Assembly (NCBI RefSeq): GCF_000313135.1
Contig: NW_004457712.1
Span: 855,571 to 873,517, forward strand
Direction: 5' to 3'
Source of the DNA: Acanthamoeba castellanii str. Neff
Lineage: Eukaryota > Discosea > Longamoebia > Acanthamoebidae
DNA length: 17,947 bases
Positions 1 through 7,114 of the stretch are shown piece by piece. Each line of letters starts with the position of its first letter. The first letter of the stretch is position 1. The notes under the pieces were generated by a model that ran no database searches, was not told where the DNA came from, and saw only the letters and a program-made list of their open reading frames with translations. A program made the position numbers and the translations under genes.

Positions 1-30
1 GGGGGGAAAGATGAGAGAGAGGAAAGGTAC

Positions 31-146
31 CTTTTTGGATCCGCCTGCGCCTTGCGCACTTGCTCCTCCTCGCCGCACGCGCCCTCGTCTGGCTTGCTGC
101 GCTTCATGGCCTTGGCGCCAGCCGCTAAACAAGTATGTTCTGTGGT
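31..146 (-). CDS. Probable internal exon of an unrecognised charged protein
   Basis: On the minus strand an acceptor ending in ctgcag (152-147) is followed by an open stretch of about 38 codons, then a GTACC donor at 30-26. The translation begins TTEHTCLAAGAKAMKRSKP and continues into a Glu/Lys-rich, helix-prone stretch (GEEEQVRKAQADPK). Both splice signals fit those of the other minus-strand exons in the window. The product is not recognised; only a hydrophilic, probably helical segment can be described. The gene continues off the left edge, and no neighbouring exon can be joined to it with confidence. Confidence 0.35.
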
Positions 147-289
147 CTGCAGACCAGCCTTCTCAACCCCGACGTCTACAGAAATATGTCTACAGAAAAC
201 CTGTCTACGGAAATTGTATCGTAATAACATTCCGAACATTCATTTCCATTCCGATTTTTAACTTGCACCGTTCCGAGATTTACCAATTT
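147..289. other. Short stretch without a supported gene
   Basis: The part next to the exon at 31-146 is probably intron on the minus strand. It then becomes AT-rich and grades into the CGAAA-type array. The open frames in it are short and low in complexity. Confidence 0.4.
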
Positions 290-510
290 CGCGAAATAAA
301 ATACCAAATGTAACACGAAACGAAAGTCCAACGAAACGAAATTTCGAACGAGACAGAACTCAATACGAAACGGAAACCAAATGAAAACCGAAACGAAACG
401 AAACGATACGAAAACCAACATGAAACCGAAACGAAATGCTAAACGAAAGGCGAAATGATATGAAAACGGAACGAATTAATTTTCTTTTCGTTTTTCGTGT
501 CATTTTTTAT
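290..510. repeat. Degenerate CGAAA-pentamer array with short inverted tail
   Basis: The plus strand holds many copies of CGAAA/AACGAAA with variants (ATACGAAA, CGGAAA, TGAAAC) from about 290 to 475. It ends in a short run of the opposite orientation (TTTTCGTTTTTCG) near 482-498. The Phe/Arg/Ser-rich open frames that cover it are compositional artefacts. The same motif forms a larger inverted array at 3138-3487. Confidence 0.85.
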
Positions 511-626
511 ATCGCCCACCATCTGAAGTCGTCGGCGATGGCTCTCCTTGACCTCGCCGAGAACGGAATCTGCTGCTGGCACCGGCTTCTCGCCCTCCTC
601 TTCTGCGAAGGCGCGAAGGAGAGGCA

Positions 627-757
627 GCGGTCGATCCCGTCGATCACCACGTCGGCGCAAAGGGATCGGCGTGTCGACGATGAGGACCGTGCTTCCGATC
701 CGAGCTGCGCCGTGTCTGCTTCGTCGAGCGGTCGATCCCGTCGATCACCACGTCGGC
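627..757. repeat. 30-bp direct repeat pair, 101 bp apart
   Basis: The same 30 bases, beginning gcggtcgatcccgtcgatca, occur at 627-656 and 728-757. They lie in the low-coordinate part of beta-repeat block 1 and may mark a tandem duplication of about 100 bp that has diverged outside the 30-bp core. Confidence 0.85.
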
Positions 758-1037
758 ATACTGCATGACCCGACGCACGCAGCCGGGCAGTAACTCGCGG
801 TGATTCCCGCGCGCGGTGGCCACCGGCGCGCTCAGGGTACCCGAGAGGTCGTGGCTCGAGCGTGACGTCGGGGGGAGGGGGGTTTACCCACGACGAGAGC
901 GATGGCAATCACCACCAGCCACCAGCCACCAGCACCACCACCGTGCCGTCCATGCGTAGTGCTGGCCCGGCGAGAGGATGATCTTCTTGCCCCCCCCCCA
1001 TGCCTGGAGGATGAGGTTGCCGGCGCCCCCTGACGTA

Positions 1038-1062
1038 GCCGCCGCCGCCGCCGCCGCCGCCG
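1038..1062. repeat. GCC trinucleotide microsatellite
   Basis: About eight uninterrupted GCC triplets. On the minus strand they encode a Gly run inside the beta-repeat sequence, directly after SFYWYGG. Confidence 0.9.
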
Positions 1063-1860
1063 TACCAGTAGAAGCTGCCGGCCACGATGACGTCGCCCTC
1101 GAGGGTGAGCGAGGCGCCGTCATCGACTCGAGGGTGATGGCCAGGAAGGCCGAGAGTGGGGGCAGCAGCAGCAGCAGAAGAAGTTGAGCGCTCCCGACAC
1201 TTCGAAGTCGGGGGGTGCCCATGCTGCGGTGCATCTTGCTGCCCTTGATCACGTTCCCGGGTACCGCCACGGTGTTCGACGTGTTGCCGCTGCTGCTCCG
1301 GACATGATCGCGGTAAGCCTCCACCCACGTTCTCGAGTCGACCTCGAAGCGCTGCGAGCCGGCGTTGAACTCTCACGGCGACATGCGCGGCTGCCGGCTG
1401 TCCACCTCGCTCGCGTTGGCGTTGTTGGCGTAGCCGCCAGGCAAAGGTCAACGTGATGTTGAGCGCGGCGACTCCGTCCGTCGAACCCTTGGTTGGCGAC
1501 AGTGAACTTGCACCGCCGGTGAAGGTGGCGCTACCCAGCACGACCTGACGCTGCGCGCCGGCGTTGCTGAGCGGGTCCGCGAAGGTGGACCAAGCTGCGG
1601 GTCTGCGCGCGCGGTGGTGAAGGTGGCGTTGGCGCCGATGGCCAGCGCGCGCCGCCGGTGACCTCCAGAAGTTTTTGCCGCCCGAGAGGGCCGATCCATA
1701 AGCGAGCTGCACCGTGGTGGTGGTGGTGGTGTTGGCGGTGACGCGGAGCAGGCCGGTGCACCGGTGACACCTGGAGCCCAGCGTTGTAGTGCACCGCGCC
1801 GCCGCCGCCGCCGCCGAGTGCGAGCACGCCCGATGGCGGTGTAGAGGTGGACTACGAACA

Positions 1861-1964
1861 CGTTGACGGTCGCGGTCGCGGACGCGGCGCCCACCTTGTT
1901 GAGATCTGGCCGTAGCTGACGAGCCTGCCGTGTCGTTGACGCCGATCAGGATCCCGGCCGACTC
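1861..1964. repeat. 104-bp duplicated segment, copy 1
   Basis: This stretch matches 3882-3985 with two differences (g/a and c/t). On the minus strand it encodes SAGILIGVNDTAG in one frame and DLNKVGAASATATVNV in another. Similarity falls away on both sides apart from a short tgtcgccgact/ggtcgccgact echo just beyond it. Confidence 0.95.
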
Positions 1965-2088
1965 AAGCCCGAGTGTCGCCGACTTGCATCTTTTCCTCTG
2001 CCGGAAGAAGCCTCAGCCGAGGGAAACTTTGGGCGGCGGCGGCGGAGGCAGCAGTGCAGCGCGGCGAGGCGAGCATGTGCGTGCGTAC

Positions 2089-2154
2089 CCATCCAGACCT
2101 GCTCTCGAACTCCCGGCCATCCGGGCAGATGAGGCGCCCGTTCCTCCGTCCCAC
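2089..2154 (-). CDS. MORN-like exon (third unit)
   Basis: A minus-strand acceptor (gctgcgcacag) precedes an exon that, in one frame, reads GRRNGRLICPDGREFESRS, and a GTACGC donor follows at 2088. The P-D-G-x-E-F-E core resembles a MORN half-repeat. Splicing from the exon at 2267-2358 does not keep this frame: the preceding exon would have to end ...GHPEWK rather than ...GTRSGR. A one-base error or indel is therefore likely near 2275. The gene would continue to lower coordinates, where nothing further is recognised. Confidence 0.4.
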
Positions 2155-2266
2155 CTGTGCGCAGCGACATCACGCCAGCGCCGTTGAGCGCCCGCCACAC
2201 CACCACCCGCCGCCACCGCCACGAGCCACCATCACGGGCGCGAGGGAGAGGGGAGAGTGCGGTTAC

Positions 2267-2358
2267 CTTCCACTCCGGGTGCCCACGCGGCGATCCTTTT
2301 CGTAGCTGCCCACGTACGTGGCTCCATTCCCGTACTCGCGGCGGCCGAACCCGTGAGC
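2267..2358 (-). CDS. MORN-repeat exon (second unit)
   Basis: Flanked on the minus strand by acceptor ccacccaccag and donor GTAACC. The 30 codons read AHGFGRREYGNGATYVGSYE and end with KDRRVG. This is a good MORN unit: H-G-x-G, then Y-x-N-G-x-x-Y-x-G-x-x. MORN repeats commonly bind lipids or act as scaffolds at membranes and the cytoskeleton, but no function is deduced here. The exon starts on a codon boundary, consistent with the exon at 2493-2630. Confidence 0.65.
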
Positions 2359-2492
2359 CTGGTGGGTGATGGGCGGCGGAGGTGTGTCAGACGAGGGAAG
2401 AAGAAGAAGAACCAGCGAAGCGTGCTATGGGGACGGGGGACGGGGACGGGGAACCTTCGTCTGCTGGAAGGGCGGCGGCGGCAGAAGCGTAC

Positions 2493-2630
2493 CTGGTGAG
2501 GAAGGGCCTTCCTGGTGGGGCCGTCATGCCACTCGCCGACGTAGTAGCCGCCGCCTGGCCACACGAGCTTGCCCTGCCCCTTCCGGGTGTCGTTTTCCCC
2601 GCGGCCGTGGGTACCAGGTCCCGTTTGGCC
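2493..2630 (-). CDS. MORN-repeat exon (first unit)
   Basis: Between acceptor cacctcgcag and donor GTACGC on the minus strand the frame reads THGRGENDTRKGQGKLVWPG and then GGYYVGEWHDG. It contains the MORN signature G-x-G-K-L-x-W-P-G-G-x-Y-x-G-E-W. The exon ends on a codon boundary, and the 134-bp intron to 2358 gives an in-phase junction. The filamin-like exon at 2874-3051 lies upstream on the same strand, so the two may belong to one gene. Confidence 0.65.
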
Positions 2631-2873
2631 TGCGAGGTGAGCGAGGGGCAGCAGACAGACGCTTCCTCCGAAGCAAGCAGCGCATCAGCTGAAGTGGGCG
2701 TCAGATGCACTTGCCCTGTACTGTCCGCCCGTAACCGGAACAACGATGAAGGGGGGCGGAGAGGAGATCGCCTGTACGTCAGCAAAGCCACAAAAAAAGA
2801 AGCCCCTCCACGCGCGCGGTACGACGGGAGGAAGAAGGAGGAAGCTCGTACGTGGTCTCCTGTCCTCCACTAC

Positions 2874-3051
2874 CCTCTCGCTTGCCATTCTTTTATCTAT
2901 TCGTAATAGGATGCCTTGGTGGTAGACGGAGATGTTGTACTGCGCAGCTCTGGAGACGCGGTAGAGCAGAGTGTAGGTTCCGTTCTTATGGTCCACGATG
3001 GCCGATTTATCCACATAGGGGCCTGTCGGTTTGAGTGAGTAAGTCACGGGA
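2874..3051 (-). CDS. Filamin/ABP280-type repeat exon
   Basis: The minus-strand frame reads TYSLKPTGPYVDKSAIVDHK, then NGTYTLLYRVSRAAQYNISV. It matches the second half of a filamin immunoglobulin-like repeat, whose hallmark is D-x-x-x-G-T-Y-x-x-x-Y followed by a Y-x-I-S-V strand. Only part of a repeat (usually about 95 residues) is visible. The acceptor is ttctctgcag at 3062-3052; the donor is uncertain (possible GTAGTGG at 2873). Filamin repeats occur in actin cross-linkers and in many protist multidomain proteins. The upstream exon is not certain: a putative 38-bp intron (3052-3089) to 3090-3108 would not keep the frame. Confidence 0.6.
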
Positions 3052-3137
3052 CTGCAGAGAAGTGGGCGAAGAAAAGAGGTGTGGCATACCGTCCACGTGC
3101 ATGGTCATTGTTCGCCTCCTGTCGTCGTCGGCTGGCC

Positions 3138-3487
3138 GGGCGAAACGCAAATAGAAATTTAAAACGAAACGAAACGATAAAAACGATAAAAACAAAATGA
3201 AATACGAAACGAAACGGAAAAAAACGAAATGAAAATTAAACGAAACGAAATACAAAAGAAATAAAAAAATAGAAGAGGAAATGAAATGCAAACGAAATGA
3301 AAATCGAAACGTAAAAAGCAAAACGCAACAGAAATACGAAACAATGTTATTGTTTTTTTCGTTTTATCGTTTTGCTTTATCGTTTAATTTTTGTTTCGTT
3401 TCGTTTCGTATTTCCTTTCGTTTATTTCGTATTTTGTTTCATTTTTATTTCGTTTCGTTTCGTTTCGTTTCGTATTTCATTTCGGTG
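3138..3487. repeat. Inverted CGAAA / TTTCG pentamer array
   Basis: From about 3138 to 3342 the plus strand is dominated by AACGAAA-type units. From about 3350 to 3487 it switches to TTTCGTTTCG-type units, ending in five near-perfect TTTCG units around 3446-3475. The two arms are complementary in type and meet near 3345-3350 with almost no spacer, so the region can fold as an imperfect palindrome. The Phe-rich open frames across it are artefacts of the repeat. Confidence 0.9.
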
Positions 3488-3881
3488 CCACGCTGCCCTC
3501 CATGAGGCAGGTGACGCCGTAGCTGCACTGTCGAACAGGTCCTGGTTGGTGTAGGATGATGCTGCTGGGTCCAGGGCGAAGCTGCCGCCCACACCAGCTC
3601 GCAACGTGACCGCGCAGCCGGGCAGAAATCACCCTCGTCTACGATGACCACCATCCAGAGGGTGGTGCCGCTGCTGCGGATGCCCACAATAGGTGAGCGG
3701 CTGCGTGACGCTGACCTGCGCGTGCGCCGTCGATCGCCATCGGCGTCGAGGTCGCAGATCGACCTGCGCCTGCGGTTGCCACCAGGCCGGTGGTCGGGCC
3801 GGTGGTGGTGGTGGTGGAAACCTCGCCCGCTGCGAGGGCGCGGTTGAAGAGCCGCGTGGCGCCGGCAGATGGTGCTGCTGC

Positions 3882-3985
3882 CGTTGACGGTCGCGGTCGC
3901 GGACGCGACGCCCACCTTGTTGAGATCTGGCCGTAGTTGACGAGCCTGCCGTGTCGTTGACGCCGATCAGGATCCCGGCCGACTC
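3882..3985. repeat. 104-bp duplicated segment, copy 2
   Basis: Partner of 1861-1964, with two mismatches across 104 bases. The unrelated MORN and filamin exons and the inverted pentamer array lie between the copies, 2,021 bp apart. Confidence 0.95.
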
Positions 3986-4293
3986 GAGCGCGAGCGAGGG
4001 TCGCCGACTGGTTGGTGAGCAGGACGCCCGAGTGGTGGGCAACTAGGCCACGTCGCCGGCGACACCCAGCGCTGGGTCAGGTTGGTCTTCTTCTTCTTCT
4101 TCTTGACCATGACGGCGTCGTCGATCGTAAGCGCGCCGATGGTGACGTTGAGGGGTACAGGGCGACATGCCGCTGGAGAGGGCCTGGCCGTAAGCCGGTC
4201 ACGGTGCCCAGCTGGATCCACGTCTGCCCACAGTGAGGAGGCCGTCGACGATCGTTGAGGGTGCCGCTGCCGGCACATGGCGCCTGAACATTC

Positions 4294-4455
4294 GCCACGT
4301 GTGGCATTGGCCTGCACGCGCGGATGACGGCCGAGGTCGAGCCGCGGATGGTACCGTCCACCCAGCTGCTGCTGCCGCTCTGGCCGAGAGTGTCTTGAGG
4401 GAGCACGCCGGTGCTCGCCTTGTCCGCGCGCGCGGGCGTGTCCGGCGATGAACTG
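4294..4455. repeat. Beta-block duplicated segment A, copy 1
   Basis: Similar to 10650-10804 with small indels and substitutions. Shared strings include gccacgtgtggcattggcc, atgacggccgaggtcgagcc, and a closing run from gagcacgccggtgctcgcct through cggcgatgaactg. Together with segment B it shows that the sequences on both sides of the retrotransposon are paralogous. Confidence 0.9.
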
Positions 4456-4620
4456 GCGACTGACTGACTGGGGCGACGATGGAGCCATTCACTGGCGAGA
4501 CACCATTGAACCGCCCGACATGCGGTAGGTGTCTGTGACCGTGAGCAGCAGCGAGACCATGCTGCTGCTGCTGCTGCTGCTGACGATGATGATGTCGGAG
4601 GTCGACGTGTCGAGCCTTAC

Positions 4621-4776
4621 ATCACGGAGAGCTTTTTGTTGCGGGCGTTGGGCATCCAGTCGATGTGGAACACGAGGAGCCCGCCGCCCATCGGATACAG
4701 CACCAGCTCCACGCGCGGCACCCCAATCCTGAGCGACGTTGTCTTCGCATCCAGCGCCGACACCGTCGACGGTCCG
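4621..4776 (-). CDS. Conserved-looking exon of an unrecognised protein (second of two)
   Basis: An acceptor ending cgtgtgcag is followed by 52 codons. They read GPSTVSALDAKTTSLRIGVP, then RVELVLYPMGGGLLVFHIDW, then MPNARNKKLSVM. It joins in phase to the exon at 4867-5052 through an intron with a strong polypyrimidine tract. The alternating hydrophobic segment VELVLYPMGGGLLVFHI suggests beta strands rather than a full membrane span. The frame either ends at the TAA at 4620-4618 or is spliced at the GTAAGG overlapping it. I do not recognise the family. Unlike its beta-block neighbours it reads cleanly in one frame. Confidence 0.5.
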
Positions 4777-4866
4777 CTGCACACGACACACGACGCGTCA
4801 GAAACAAACTATGAAATGAATGTGTGCTGCACGAAGAAAGAGAGAGAGAGAGATGGGAGGAGGTAC

Positions 4867-5052
4867 GGGGAGCCGGGCATGGTGGACATGAGAGAAGGGA
4901 TGCCAATGACGGGAGTGACGGGCCGCCTCGACTGGGAGTGCCGCAGGCTTGCGCTTGCTGGGCGTAGCACCGATGGCGTCATTGTCGTCGTCGGCGCTGT
5001 CATATCCTTCTCCTCCTCCAGCTCCTTGTCGTACTCCGCGTCACCACCGTCT
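4867..5052 (-). CDS. Exon of an unrecognised protein (first of two)
   Basis: The acceptor ttaccagcag is followed by a 186-bp exon reading DGGDAEYDKELEEEKDMTAP, then a Thr/Ser/Pro-rich basic linker (TPSVLRPASASLRHSQSRRP) and TPVIGIPSLMSTMPGSP. The donor GTACCT lies at 4866-4861. It leaves two bases that combine with the first base of the exon at 4621-4776, so the splice is phase-consistent. The acidic head and Ser/Thr/Pro linker suggest a disordered cytosolic region. Further 5' exons were not identified with confidence. Confidence 0.45.
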
Positions 5053-5427
5053 CTGCTGGTAACGTTCGTGCTGCTGGAGCTCTGGTCGCCCTACGTAGGG
5101 CGTCGACCAAGACCTGGGCAGCACTCCCCGCGCACTGCCAGCTGTCACTGCCGTCACCGCCGCCGCTGCCGCCGCTCGGCCCGGGCGTGGCCAGGCCGCC
5201 GGGCTGGCGGGGGTGCAGCCCGTGAGGCGCTGATGGCGATGGGCGGGAAGGCTGGCATTGAGGTTCCACGTGTGCCGCCCGTGGCCAGGTGAAGCCCGCG
5301 TGCGCGTGCGCGAGAAGTCGAAAAGAGGCCCAGCACTTTGATGTGTTGATGCCGCCGCCGGAGCTGGCCAAGTTTGAGGCAGGCAGTTGTCGACCATCTT
5401 AGCGCCAGTACCGGACGAGACCACCAG

Positions 5428-5584
5428 AGATGGTGAGTGGCGGGAGGGCGACGACCAAGCCGAGCAGGACCGACTGCCCGCCCGAGGCGACCTGGGAGGT
5501 GGCGTCGACGACGAGCTGCAGTTGTTGTAGGCGCCCGAGACGGTGACACTCTTCTCGGCCGGCCAAGAGCGACGAGTTGGCGGC
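5428..5584. repeat. Beta-block duplicated segment B, copy 1
   Basis: Two shared strings, atggtgag(t/c)ggcgggaggg (about 5430) and cttctcgg(c/t)cggccaagag (5551), recur at about 10931 and 11044. The spacing is similar (121 against 113 bp). Order and orientation relative to segment A are conserved. Confidence 0.85.
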
Positions 5585-5652
5585 GGACCGAACGAGTAGG
5601 AGGAGGAGGAGCAGCGAGGAGCAGCGTCGACGCCGAGCTGGCGACGGACGGT

Positions 5653-5657
5653 GAGGA
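5653..5657. repeat. Target-site duplication, left copy (gagga)
   Basis: The five bases gagga directly before the 5' LTR are repeated exactly at 10418-10422 after the 3' LTR. Five base pairs is the usual target duplication for Ty1/copia integrase. Confidence 0.95.
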
Positions 5658-5863
5658 TGTTGAGGAGCGCACGTGACGAAAGCACGTGTTCCTCAAGTGA
5701 TCGAACGCGGAGGAAGTCGCGACGAAAACCACCATCTACATCACAATGTGTGTCCGTTGAGAAATGTAACTCCGGACACACCTCACCAATAAATGGGCCA
5801 CGGAGACAACAACTCAGTAGTCTCTCGTCTCTCTCTCACCACACAAGCACGCTCTGCTCAACA
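5658..5863 (+). repeat. 5' LTR
   Basis: 206 bp with terminal inverted repeat TGTTGAG...CTCAACA. I compared it base by base with the 3' LTR and saw no difference. It holds two CACGTG motifs (5670-5675 and 5683-5688) inside an imperfect hairpin, and an AATAAA at 5788-5793 that could serve as the polyadenylation signal of the R region. A TATA box is not evident. Confidence 0.97.
5788..5793 (+). promoter_or_regulatory. Candidate polyadenylation signal in the 5' LTR
   Basis: AATAAA sits 70 bp before the LTR end; the copy in the 3' LTR is at 10342-10347. In a 206-bp LTR this placement suits an R/U5 boundary downstream, but transcript ends cannot be seen here. Confidence 0.5.
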
Positions 5864-5876
5864 GGTTATGGGCCCA
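5864..5876 (+). other. Primer binding site, initiator-tRNA-Met half-molecule type
   Basis: Immediately after the LTR the sequence ggttatgggccca is complementary to the anticodon stem-loop of eukaryotic initiator tRNA-Met (tgggcccataacc). It does not match the tRNA 3' end. This is the arrangement described for Drosophila copia, where a cleaved tRNA-iMet 5' half primes minus-strand DNA synthesis. Confidence 0.85.
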
Positions 5877-5881
5877 CGCTC

Positions 5882-6685
5882 ATGACGACACACGAAGGAG
5901 GTCACCGCTTCACGTTGAAGACTGCCGCTGACTACGCGGCCTGGAGAGACGAACTGTCGGCCGTGCTGCAGGCGCGAGGGCTATGGGACTTAGCCTTCGG
6001 GGACACCGCCGAACCCACGCAGCTACAAGGAGAGACCGCCGCCCAGTTCGCACTTCGAGGCATCGACTTCAACCAGCGCAAGATGCAAGCCGCCGGCCTC
6101 ATTCGCCTGAGCCTCGGACGACACTTCCGATCCATCGTCAAGCAGCATGAGACGGACCCGAGGAGGATGCTCGAGACGCTCGACGCCCAGCTCAAGCCGA
6201 AGGCGAACGCCGGCAAGCTCGATATGCTCATGCGCCTGACCAACATCAAGCGCGACAGCAGTGAAGACCTTGACGCCTACTTCGGACGCATCTACGCGCT
6301 CGCCGGAGAGCTGGAGGCCAATGGCCTAGCACTCCCAGAGACGTACCTCCTCATGGTCACGCTCAACGGCCTGCCCACAGACTACGACCCAGTCCGCACC
6401 GTCATCGAGAGCACCGACGACATCAGCCTGTCGAAGGCACAGAAGATGCTCCGCAACAGAGAGGCGCTCCTTCTCACTCGCGGAGACCACGCTGAGTCTG
6501 TCAACTACGTCTTCAAGCAGCGCCAACGAGGCAAGGGGCCGACTTGAGGCTGTGACCGACGCGACAACAAGGAGGCGAAGAAGAAGTCCAGTCAAGGCAG
6601 GGAGCCCAAGTGCTACTACTGCGGTGAGATCGGACACATCTGGCCTGACTGCCTGAAGCGCAAGTGCTACGACAAGGCTGACCGC
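5882..6685 (+). pseudogene. gag: Copia gag: capsid (UBN2-type) and CCHC zinc knuckle
   Basis: The first ATG after the primer site (5882) opens a frame starting MTTHEGGHRF. It has the copia capsid features DYAAWRDELSAVLQARGLWD near the start, and YFGRIYALAGELEANGLALP with LLMVTLNGLP further on. A CCHC zinc knuckle (Cys 6611, Cys 6620, His 6635, Cys 6650; CYYCGEIGHIWPDC) follows for RNA packaging. A TGA at 6545-6547 interrupts the frame before the knuckle, and the frame continues unchanged beyond it. CpG density is high. Gag and Pol lie in one frame, as in copia, so a single polyprotein is expected of an intact relative. The 5' limit was chosen at the first ATG because the reading upstream lies in the LTR. 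Confidence 0.85.
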
Positions 6686-7114
6686 GTGAACGTGGCCCAA
6701 CGTGACCTCTCCGACACTGACGATGAAACCGTCCTGGCCACCGTGGAGCAGCGCAAGGCGATGACCAACGAGGAGAACACCTGGTACCTCGATTCAGGTG
6801 CCATGTGTCACGTCACCTGTAATCAGGACTGGCTCCATGACTACGTTGATCTCACTGGTGAATCCCACAACCTGATCCTCGGCGACAACTTCAAGTGCTG
6901 TATTCATGGCTACGGCACGCTTCACACCACCACTCACGTGGATGGGGGCAAGCGCAAGGTCACGTTCCAGAAAGTCCTCTACGCACTGGAGCTAGCCAAG
7001 AATCTACTCTCAACAGCACGCATTGCCAGCAAGGGCTGCCAACTCACCATCAACACACAGGGCTGCTGAGTCAACGACCACCAAGGCCGAACGATCCTAC
7101 GCGCCAAGGCCTGA
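6686..7114 (+). pseudogene. Copia aspartic protease region
   Basis: The frame contains NTWYLDSGAMCHVTCNQDWL with the retropepsin-type D-S-G at 6791-6799, the active-site triad half of a dimeric protease that cuts the polyprotein. Downstream, YGTLHTTT and KVLYALELAKNLLSTARIAS match the usual copia protease C-terminal part. TGA codons lie at 7067-7069 and 7112-7114 in the same frame. The protease core itself is uninterrupted. Confidence 0.85.

Larger units (their letters stand above)
510..1985 (-). pseudogene. Beta-repeat (adhesin or beta-helix-like) coding block 1, frames broken
   Basis: Minus-strand reading gives Gly/Ser/Thr/Val-rich peptides typical of extracellular beta-solenoid or beta-sandwich repeats. 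Examples are LTLEGDVIVAGSFYWYGG (about 1060-1115), NLILQAWGGGKKIILSPGQ (about 960-1020), VVLGSATFTGGASSLSP (about 1500-1550) and VQLAYGSALSGGKNFW (about 1670-1715). These lie in more than one frame, so a continuous product needs several frame changes. No catalytic motif, signal peptide or membrane segment can be assigned. The GCC triplet run at 1038-1062 encodes poly-Gly on this strand. Either one large decayed or mis-sequenced repeat protein, or an exon series, is possible. The family is inferred from composition and strand-like motifs only. Confidence 0.4.
3490..4615 (-). pseudogene. Beta-repeat coding block 2, frames broken
   Basis: Minus-strand peptides include FALDPAASSYTNQDLFDSAA (about 3525-3585), GEVSTTTTTGPTTGLVATAG (about 3770-3830) and SAGILIGVNDTAG (about 3945-3985). 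Near 4530-4600 there is a Ser run and VSLLLTVTDTYRMSGGSMVS. The composition matches block 1, and it shares the 104-bp segment. Several frames are used, so no continuous protein can be drawn. A GAAGAA/TTC run (about 4087-4106) and a CTG run (4560-4582) encode Lys and Ser runs respectively. It is best described as one or more secreted or adhesin-like repeat genes, or their remnants. No signal peptide or anchor was identified. Confidence 0.4.
5053..5657 (-). pseudogene. Beta-repeat coding block 3, part left of the retrotransposon
   Basis: Minus-strand peptides such as EKSVTVSGAYNN (about 5520-5560) and Ser/Pro/Ala-rich stretches continue the composition of the other beta blocks. Segment B (5428-5456 and 5551-5584) recurs at 10929-10956 and 11044-11077. 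The block is cut at 5657 by the copia insertion and resumes at 10418. No continuous reading frame across the block is visible. Confidence 0.35.

Noticed and set aside
290..510. Telomere-type repeat
   Set aside because: The unit CGAAA is degenerate, internal, and unlike known telomeric repeats; nothing marks a chromosome end.
3007..3505. Phe/Ser/Arg-rich open frames on both strands over the pentamer arrays, looking like membrane proteins
   Set aside because: They are produced by the CGAAA/TTTCG repeat itself, appear in several frames at once, and have no splice or start context.
5651..5881. Extension of the gag frame upstream into the LTR (MRMLRSARDE...)
   Set aside because: This part is LTR sequence repeated identically at 10211; the first ATG after the primer site (5882) is the sensible start.
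6545..6547. Programmed stop-codon readthrough between Gag and Pol
   Set aside because: The TGA lies before the zinc knuckle, within gag, and seven more TGA codons follow, so a single regulatory readthrough site is not a good explanation.
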